A program made the translations under genes and the position numbers. From positions 1 through 38,624 of the forward strand of contig CAMDLT010000039.1 in assembly GCA_945901855.1 (NCBI GenBank): a DNA stretch of 38,624 bases. Reading direction: 5' to 3'. Below, in pieces: positions 33,466 to 38,624 of the stretch; position 1 is the stretch's first letter; each line of letters begins with the position of its first letter. Source of the stretch: Asaia bogorensis. Lineage in GTDB: Bacteria > Pseudomonadota > Alphaproteobacteria > CACIAM-22H2. The notes under the pieces were generated by a model, which worked only from the letters and a program-made list of their open reading frames with translations, was not told the DNA's origin and ran no database searches.

Positions 33466-33494
33466 ACTAAACCATCTCGCCACATTCCCGTCAA
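33466..33494 (-). promoter_or_regulatory. Putative tracrRNA promoter
   Basis: On the minus strand TTGACG (33489-33494) is followed after exactly 17 bases by TTTAGT (33466-33471), a good -35/-10 pair. Transcription would begin about 33458-33461, right at the edge of the anti-repeat. Confidence 0.6.
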
Positions 33495-33531
33495 GATGCT
33501 AATTCTTGAAGACAACTTTGGCGAGGAACAT

Positions 33532-36500
33532 ATGAAATTCGAGGCGAATCGTACGTTCGGTTTCGACATCGGCATCGCATCGTGCGGGTGGGCGGTTATC
33601 GACGACGGGGAAAAGATCGTCGATATGGGCGTCTGGCTGTTCGATGCGCCCGAAACCGACAAAGAACGCACGCCAACCAACCAGCTTCGCCGCACCGCGC
33701 GCGGCATGCGGCGCGTGCTGCGCCGCCGCCGCCAACGCATGCGCGACATCCGCGTGCTGTTCGAAAAACACGGACTGCTCGCCTCGCGGGTACAAGATGC
33801 GTTTGCCGTCTTGCGCCTGGATCCGTGGAAGCTGCGGGCCGAGGGGTTGAAGCGCGCTTTGTCGATGCCGGAGCTGGCGGTGGCGCTGGCGCATATCGCC
33901 AAACATCGCGGCTTCAAATCGAACAGCAAGCGCGATCGCGGCGCCAACGCGCCCAAAGACACAAAAGGCATGCTGGGCGCGCTCGAAGCAACGAAGGCCA
34001 AGCTCGCCAATTTCGAGACGGTCGGCGAAATGCTCGCGCGCGACCCGGAATTTGCGCTGCGCAAGCGCAACCGCGACGGCGACTATTCGAGGTCGGTCGA
34101 GCGCGACGCGCTGGCGCGCGAGGTGGCCCTGCTGTTCGACCGCCAGCGGCGCTTCAAAAATGCGGCGGCAACGGGCGAGTTGGAAGACGCATACGTCGCC
34201 ATCGCCTTTCGCCAGCGCGGGCTCGCCGACAGCGAAGACCGCGTCGGGTTCTGCCGCTTTTTTCCCGATGAACGTCGGGCCGCAAAACGCGCCTATTCGT
34301 TCGAGCTGTTCCGCCATATGTCGCGCTTGGCGAATTTGCGCCTGCGCACCGGGCGCGCCGAACGAACGCTGACGGCGGACGAAATTCGTCTGGCCAGCGC
34401 CGATTTCGGCGCGAATCACGGCCTGAAATTCGCCAAGCTGCGCAAGACGCTGAAACTCGACGATGCCGAACGCTTCGAGGGCGTGCCCCTCGACGAAGAA
34501 GGCAAGCGCGAGGTCGTGTCGCGCAACGGCGATTCGGCGTCGGGCACTTACGCGCTGCGCCAAGCGTTGGGGGCGGCCTGGAACGGACTTCTGGGCGCGC
34601 CCGACAAGCTCGACCGCATCGCCTTCGTGCTGAGCTTCCGGGAGTCGGACGACACGATCCGAGCGGGTCTCGCCGAAATCGGCCTCGAAGCGACCTTGCT
34701 TGAGGCGCTTATGGCGGGGCTGGCGCGCGGCGATTTTTCGGACTTCACGGGCGCGGCCGATCTGTCGGCCAAAGCGTGCCGCTTGCTGCTGCCGCATCTG
34801 GCGCAGGGGTTGGATTTCACAAAGGCTTGCGCGGCGGCGAGCCTGAAAGATCCCGACAGCCGGGCCGGCAGCCTTGCCGAGCTTGTCGCGGCGGGCGATA
34901 TCGGCAAGGCTTTGGGCGAATTTCGCATCCAGGCGCGCAAGGCGATCGACGAGATCGGCAATCCCGTGGCGCGCAAGGCGCTCAGCGAATCGGCCAAACA
35001 GTTTGTGGCGCTGGCGCGCGAATACGGCTTGCCGGGCAAGATCCATGTCGAGCTGGCGCGCGACGTGGGCAAAAGCAAAGAAGAGCGCGACGAAATCAAG
35101 ACCGGCATCGACAAGCGCAACGCCGAGAAAGACAGGCTGCGCCTGCGTTTCGAGGAGCAACTGGGCCGCAAACCGCGCAATGCGGGCGATTTCCAGCGCT
35201 TCGAGCTGTGGAGCGAACAGCAAGGTTTTTGCCTCTATACCGGCGATCCGATCCCGGTCGGCCTGCTCGCATCGGACGACAATTCGATCCAGGTGGACCA
35301 CATCTTGCCGTGGAGCCGCTCGGGCGACGATTCGTTCGTCAACAAGACGCTGTGTTTTGCCAAGGCCAATCAGGAGAAAAAGGGCCGCACGCCCTGGGAA
35401 TGGCACGCAGCCGCCAAGACGCCCGACCAATGGGACGCGTTTGCAGCGCGCGTGGAAACGTTGCGCCCGATGAAGGGGCGCAAAAAGCGCAACTATCTGC
35501 TGAAAGACGCGAGCGTTCTGGAAACCAAATTCCGCGACCGCAATCTGGGCGATACGCGCTTTGCGACGCGCGCGTTTGCCGATATTTTGCGTGCGCTCTA
35601 CCCGAAGAAGGACGCGGCGCGCAGCGTGTTTGCGCGGCCCGGCGCGCTGACCGACCGGCTGCGGCGCGGCTGGGGCGTGCAGGGCCTGAAGAAGGACGAA
35701 AACGGCGAACGCATCCCCGACGACCGCCACCATGCGATCGACGCGCTGATCGTGGCGGCGACCAGCGAAGCGATGCTGCACGCGCTGACCAAGGCGTTTC
35801 AGGCGGCCGAGGCGCTGGGCAGCCCGCGCGATTTCGGCAGGCTCGATCCGCCGTGGCCCGGCTTCCTCGAACAAGCGCTTGCCGCCTACGCTAAGGTGTT
35901 CGTGGCACGCGCCGAGCGCCGTCGCGCGCGCGGGCAAGGACACAAAGAAACGATAAAAGGCTTCGAAGACACGCCGGACGGTCCCCAAGTCTACGAGCGT
36001 AAGTCCGTTGAAGAACTCACGCTTACGGATCTCGAACGGGTCCCGGATTCAGAGCGCAACGCTGCGCTGATTTCGGTATTGCGCGCCTGGATCGAGGACG
36101 GCAAGAAAAAAGGCACTAAACCGATCTCGCCGCAGGGTCACCCGATCGGGAAGGTACGCCTCAAGAGCAAAGACAAGGTAGCGGTCAAAGTTCGTGGCGG
36201 CACAGCAGGTCGTGGCGAGATGGTTCGTGTTGATGTGTTTACGAAACCGAACACGCGCGGCAAGGACGAGTTTTTTCTAGTCCCGATCTATCCCCATGAA
36301 GTGATGAACGAAAGACTCCACCCAGAACCTCCGAATCGAGCGATTACGCGCGACAGAGCCGAGAACGATTGGGTGGAAATCAAGAGAGAGCATGTGTTCC
36401 GCTTCAGCCTATACAAACTAAGTCTGGTCCAAATTGTTAAATCAACAGGCAAAGTACTCGAAGGCTACTTTCGTAGTGTTGATCGAGACAGCAACTCTCT

Positions 36501-36654
36501 TAAGATTTCATTTCCGACGTCAAAAACGGAACTAAGCCCAAAAATTGGGTTCAAAACGCTACATTCGATGCGCAAATTCCAAGTCGACCGCCTCGGCCGT
36601 CGTTTCGAAATCAAAAGCGAGCAGCGAACATGGCATGGCGAGGCGTGCAAATAA
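33532..36654 (+). CDS. cas9: Type II-C CRISPR nuclease Cas9
   Basis: This 1040-aa RNA-guided nuclease has all catalytic residues: RuvC-I Asp12 (FGFDIGIASCGWAV), RuvC-II Glu507 (IHVELARD), HNH His590 with Asn604 and Asn613 (VDHILPWSRS, NKTL, ANQEK), and RuvC-III His734 and Asp737 (DDRHHAIDA). The Arg-rich bridge helix spans about 50-80. GQGHKETIKG near 803-812 marks the start of the WED/PAM-interacting part. Size and gene set (no csn2 or cas4) fit type II-C. I choose the ATG at 33532, with GAGGA just before it; a longer in-frame start at 33421 would run through the tracrRNA. Codons from about 35940 on are far more AT-rich than before. Confidence 0.95.
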   Translation: MKFEANRTFGFDIGIASCGWAVIDDGEKIVDMGVWLFDAPETDKERTPTNQLRRTARGMRRVLRRRRQRMRDIRVLFEKHGLLASRVQDAFAVLRLDPWKLRAEGLKRALSMPELAVALAHIAKHRGFKSNSKRDRGANAPKDTKGMLGALEATKAKLANFETVGEMLARDPEFALRKRNRDGDYSRSVERDALAREVALLFDRQRRFKNAAATGELEDAYVAIAFRQRGLADSEDRVGFCRFFPDERRAAKRAYSFELFRHMSRLANLRLRTGRAERTLTADEIRLASADFGANHGLKFAKLRKTLKLDDAERFEGVPLDEEGKREVVSRNGDSASGTYALRQALGAAWNGLLGAPDKLDRIAFVLSFRESDDTIRAGLAEIGLEATLLEALMAGLARGDFSDFTGAADLSAKACRLLLPHLAQGLDFTKACAAASLKDPDSRAGSLAELVAAGDIGKALGEFRIQARKAIDEIGNPVARKALSESAKQFVALAREYGLPGKIHVELARDVGKSKEERDEIKTGIDKRNAEKDRLRLRFEEQLGRKPRNAGDFQRFELWSEQQGFCLYTGDPIPVGLLASDDNSIQVDHILPWSRSGDDSFVNKTLCFAKANQEKKGRTPWEWHAAAKTPDQWDAFAARVETLRPMKGRKKRNYLLKDASVLETKFRDRNLGDTRFATRAFADILRALYPKKDAARSVFARPGALTDRLRRGWGVQGLKKDENGERIPDDRHHAIDALIVAATSEAMLHALTKAFQAAEALGSPRDFGRLDPPWPGFLEQALAAYAKVFVARAERRRARGQGHKETIKGFEDTPDGPQVYERKSVEELTLTDLERVPDSERNAALISVLRAWIEDGKKKGTKPISPQGHPIGKVRLKSKDKVAVKVRGGTAGRGEMVRVDVFTKPNTRGKDEFFLVPIYPHEVMNERLHPEPPNRAITRDRAENDWVEIKREHVFRFSLYKLSLVQIVKSTGKVLEGYFRSVDRDSNSLKISFPTSKTELSPKIGFKTLHSMRKFQVDRLGRRFEIKSEQRTWHGEACK

Positions 36655-37523
36655 CGCGCCCTGCCCGTTTGTCGCTCGAAGACGGGCAATTGGCAGTGGC
36701 GCAAGAAGACGGCGAGGTGCGATTGGCGTTGGAGGATATTGCCTGGCTGATTGTCGATACGCCCCAAGCCACGCTGACGGCGGCGCTGCTGTCGGCCTGC
36801 ATGGAAGCGGGCATCGCCGTGATGACGACAGATGCCCGCCACATGCCGTCGGGGTTGCTGCTGCCGTTCCACCGCCATCACCGGCAGGCCGACATTGCCT
36901 TCAAACAGGCGAATACGGGGGCGCCGTTGCGCAAACGCCTATGGCAGGCGATCGCGCGCGCCAAAATAGCCAATCAGGCCGCCGCGCTCGACCGGTTGGG
37001 CCGCGCCGATGCGGCCGCTATCCGGCAGATGCTGGCGCATGTGGGCTCGGGCGACCCCGACAATGTGGAGGCGCGTGCGGCCCGTGCCTATTGGGCGAGC
37101 CTATGGCCCGATTTTGTGCGCGACGACGAGGGCGACACGCGCAATATGCGTCTCAACTACGGCTATGCGGTCATGCGCGCGTGCGTGGCGCGCGCGCTCG
37201 TAGGGGCAGGGCTGCTGCCCGCCTTTGGCCTGCACCATGCCAGTGCGGTCAATCCGTTCAATCTGGCCGACGATCTGATCGAGCCGTTCCGCCCGTTCGT
37301 CGACGAGCTGGTCTGGCAAATGGCGGGCGACGGCGCGCCCTCGCGCGCCAAGCTGACGCGCGAGGACCGGCAGCAACTCGCGGGCTTGCCGCTTGCGGCA
37401 TGCCGCATGGGGGCGGATCGCTTGACCTTGCTCGCGGCAAGCGAGCGCGCAGCGGCAAGTCTTGTGCGCGCGATCGAGGGCGCGTCGCCCGAGCTGTTGG
37501 AATTGCCGATCTTCGCGCCGTGA
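36630..37523 (+). CDS. cas1: CRISPR integrase Cas1 (type II)
   Basis: This 297-aa metal-dependent integrase inserts new spacers together with Cas2. The catalytic set is present: Glu147 (NVEARAARAYW), His202/His203 (GLHHASAVNPFN) and the acidic segment NLADDLIEPFRP around 211-220. The N-terminal beta-domain begins MAWRGVQITRPARLSLEDG, typical of type II Cas1. The start overlaps cas9 by 25 bases, so the operon is tightly coupled. Base composition is back to the high-GC host level, unlike the end of cas9 just upstream. Confidence 0.94.
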   Translation: MAWRGVQITRPARLSLEDGQLAVAQEDGEVRLALEDIAWLIVDTPQATLTAALLSACMEAGIAVMTTDARHMPSGLLLPFHRHHRQADIAFKQANTGAPLRKRLWQAIARAKIANQAAALDRLGRADAAAIRQMLAHVGSGDPDNVEARAARAYWASLWPDFVRDDEGDTRNMRLNYGYAVMRACVARALVGAGLLPAFGLHHASAVNPFNLADDLIEPFRPFVDELVWQMAGDGAPSRAKLTREDRQQLAGLPLAACRMGADRLTLLAASERAAASLVRAIEGASPELLELPIFAP

Positions 37524-37543
37524 TCGCCGGGGAGGTGCGTATC

Positions 37544-37849
37544 TTGTGGCTGTTCGTTTTTTTCGATCTGCCGGTGAAAACGAAGCCCGAGCGACGCGCG
37601 GCGACGCAATTCCGCAATTTCCTCAAAGACGACGGCTACATGATGCTGCAGTATTCGGTTTATGCGCGCGCTTGCAGGGGCGAAGATGCCGTTGAAAAGC
37701 ATGTTGCACGCGTGACCAAGCGCTTGCCCACGACGGGCAGCGTAAGAGTCCTGCAAGTGACGGAGCGCCAATATGGCCGGATGCGACTTTTGCTGGGACA
37801 GGCCGGAAAAAACGAGAAATTTGCCGCCCGCCAGCTTGTTCTGCTCTGA
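37544..37849 (+). CDS. cas2: CRISPR adaptation protein Cas2
   Basis: A 101-aa ferredoxin-fold protein that dimerises to bridge Cas1 during spacer acquisition. The start WLFVFFDLPVKTKPERRAAT, with the acidic Asp at the end of the first strand, and DDGYMMLQYSVYARAC are typical of type II-C Cas2. I favour a TTG start at 37544, eight bases after a strong GGGGAGG site (37529-37535). A GTG at 37520 overlapping the cas1 stop (GTGA) is an alternative that adds eight residues. The stop codon lies inside a long inverted repeat. Confidence 0.92.
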   Translation: MWLFVFFDLPVKTKPERRAATQFRNFLKDDGYMMLQYSVYARACRGEDAVEKHVARVTKRLPTTGSVRVLQVTERQYGRMRLLLGQAGKNEKFAARQLVLL

Positions 37850-37882
37850 TTTCGGCCGAAGAATCGGCGGAAATCAGAGCAG
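37841..37882. terminator. Long inverted repeat over the cas2 stop codon
   Basis: Arms CTGCTCTGATTTC and GAAATCAGAGCAG pair perfectly; after one G-G mismatch, GCCGA/TCGGC continue around an AGAA loop, giving 18 of 19 pairs. The left arm contains the cas2 stop (TGA at 37847-37849). The plus strand continues TTTCAAGCAGTTTT. It lies where the cas operon (plus) and the predicted array transcript (minus) meet, so a two-way terminator is likely. Confidence 0.65.
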
Positions 37883-37905
37883 TTTCAAGCAGTTTTGCCG
37901 GGGCG

Positions 37906-38624
37906 AACCTACACGATGGGAGTCGGTAGGGAAACCACGGCGCCGGCGGCTGGCATCTGGGGCTTGCGCGCAACCTACACGATGGGAGTCGGTAGGGAAA
38001 CCACGGCCGCTCCGCACGAGGTCGATGCAGTGCCAAAAACCTACACGATGGGAGTCGGTAGGGAAACCACGGCGCGTATTCGGCGCGGGCTTCGAGCTCG
38101 GCGAACCTACACGATGGGAGTCGGTAGGGAAACCACGGCTCAAAGCCAAGCCAGTCGGCCAAGCGGCGAAACCTACACGATGGGAGTCGGTAGGGAAACC
38201 ACGGCGGGGCCGATCACCGCACGGATCTTGGTGGCAACCTACACGATGGGAGTCGGTAGGGAAACCACGGCCGATAGGCGCCGTTGGCCCAGCGCTTGAC
38301 GAACCTACACGATGGGATTCGGTAGGGAAACCACGGCGAAAATGCCGAGCGCCGCGCCGCGCCTCGGAACCTACACGATGGGAGTCGGTAGGGAAACCAC
38401 GGCGCATCCCCGCCACGTGCGTGACGGCGATCGAACCTACACGATGGGAGTCGGTAGGGAAACCACGGCCAGCCGCACGCGCAACCTGATCGAGGCGCGA
38501 ACCTCCACGATGGGAGTCGGTAGGGAAACCACGGCCGTGCCGGTGAGGCCGGCATGGATGGCCGAAACCTACACGATGGGAGTCGGTAGGGAAACCACGG
38601 CTGGCTTCGCGCTTCATGCCAACG
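37906..38624 (-). CRISPR. CRISPR array, type II-C, continues past the window end
   Basis: Eleven 36-bp repeats start at 37906, 37972, 38038, 38104, 38170, 38236, 38302, 38368, 38434, 38500 and 38566. The period is exactly 66, giving ten full 30-bp spacers and a cut eleventh (38602-38624). On the plus strand each repeat begins AACCTACACGATGGGAG and ends GGGAAACCACGGC. Two repeats differ by one base (G to T at 38318, A to C at 38505). The strand is inferred: only the minus-strand repeat pairs by its 5' end with the tracrRNA. The leader would then lie beyond 38624. The repeat nearest cas2 is unchanged, so the array end is not marked by a degenerate repeat. Confidence 0.97.

Noticed and set aside
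33420-33480. tracrRNA on the plus strand reading into cas9
   Set aside because: In that orientation the anti-repeat would have to pair with the 5' end of the plus-strand repeat, where complementarity is poor, and there is no hairpin or terminator before cas9.
33421-33531. N-terminal extension of Cas9 by 37 codons
   Set aside because: The extension is the anti-repeat and promoter of the tracrRNA read in frame. The ATG at 33532 has a ribosome binding site and gives the usual short lead to the RuvC-I motif.
33499-35988. Long minus-strand open frame opposite cas9 (about 830 codons)
   Set aside because: It is an antisense shadow caused by high GC at third codon positions, with low-complexity Ala/Arg/Gln content and no domain.
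37773-38617. Long open frames on both strands through the CRISPR array, translating as repeated PTRWESVGKPR or RGFPTDSHRVG units
   Set aside because: The repeat-spacer period is 66, a multiple of three, so a stop-free repeat makes artificial repeat proteins. They have no start signals, and spacer-coded parts are random.

Overview
The window is high-GC DNA with the gene set and neighbourhoods of an alphaproteobacterium, most likely Rhodospirillales-like. The main pointers are a COQ9-family gene divergent from rpsU (with def between them), a purE-purK pair, an ActP-type symporter with its DUF4212 partner, and a CobW/COG0523 GTPase. No phage or insertion-sequence genes were recognised. Placement is inferred from gene content, not from rRNA.

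Region 1 (1-17.7 kb) is mostly housekeeping. It holds the 3' end of a PIN-domain toxin gene, rpsU, def, a COQ9-family gene, purE-purK, a diguanylate cyclase, two small YdcH-like proteins flanking a TIGR02444 gene, an acyl-CoA synthetase, a DUF3422 membrane protein, tldD with a coupled cupin, an ExoD-like protein, uppP, and a cyclic-nucleotide-binding protein. Next comes a yjfM-yjfC-yjfL-like module (DUF1190 lipoprotein, glutathionylspermidine-synthase-like ATP-grasp enzyme, DUF350 membrane protein). A strong bidirectional terminator separates it from a fusA that lies outside any str operon.

Region 2 (17.2-29.9 kb) holds two small unknown proteins, a glycosyltransferase with a coupled LpxH-like phosphoesterase, a YegS/DGK lipid kinase, and a COG0523 GTPase with a long His-rich loop. 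It continues with a membrane-anchored DEDDh exonuclease, a CBS/DUF294 nucleotidyltransferase coupled to an unknown protein, the DUF4212-symporter pair, three small membrane proteins and a gluconolactonase-like gene.

Region 3 (29.8-33.36 kb) is a decayed tandem duplication of about 1.65 kb. The unit runs from the gluconolactonase 5' end through an unknown 330-aa gene and a coupled PilZ gene to a tRNA(CAT). Copy A is intact. In copy B the gluconolactonase is a short stub and the tRNA is a 3'-half remnant, but both protein genes remain open.

Region 4 (33.36-38.62 kb) is a type II-C CRISPR-Cas locus directly after copy B. It consists of a short tracrRNA on the minus strand, cas9 (1040 aa, all RuvC and HNH residues present), cas1, cas2, and an array of 36-bp repeats with 30-bp spacers that runs off the window end. 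Pairing of the anti-repeat shows that crRNAs are made from the minus strand, converging on the cas operon. A near-perfect inverted repeat over the cas2 stop codon sits at the meeting point. The last quarter of cas9 (about 35.94 kb onward, WED/PAM-interacting part) is much poorer in GC than the rest, which suggests a domain exchange.
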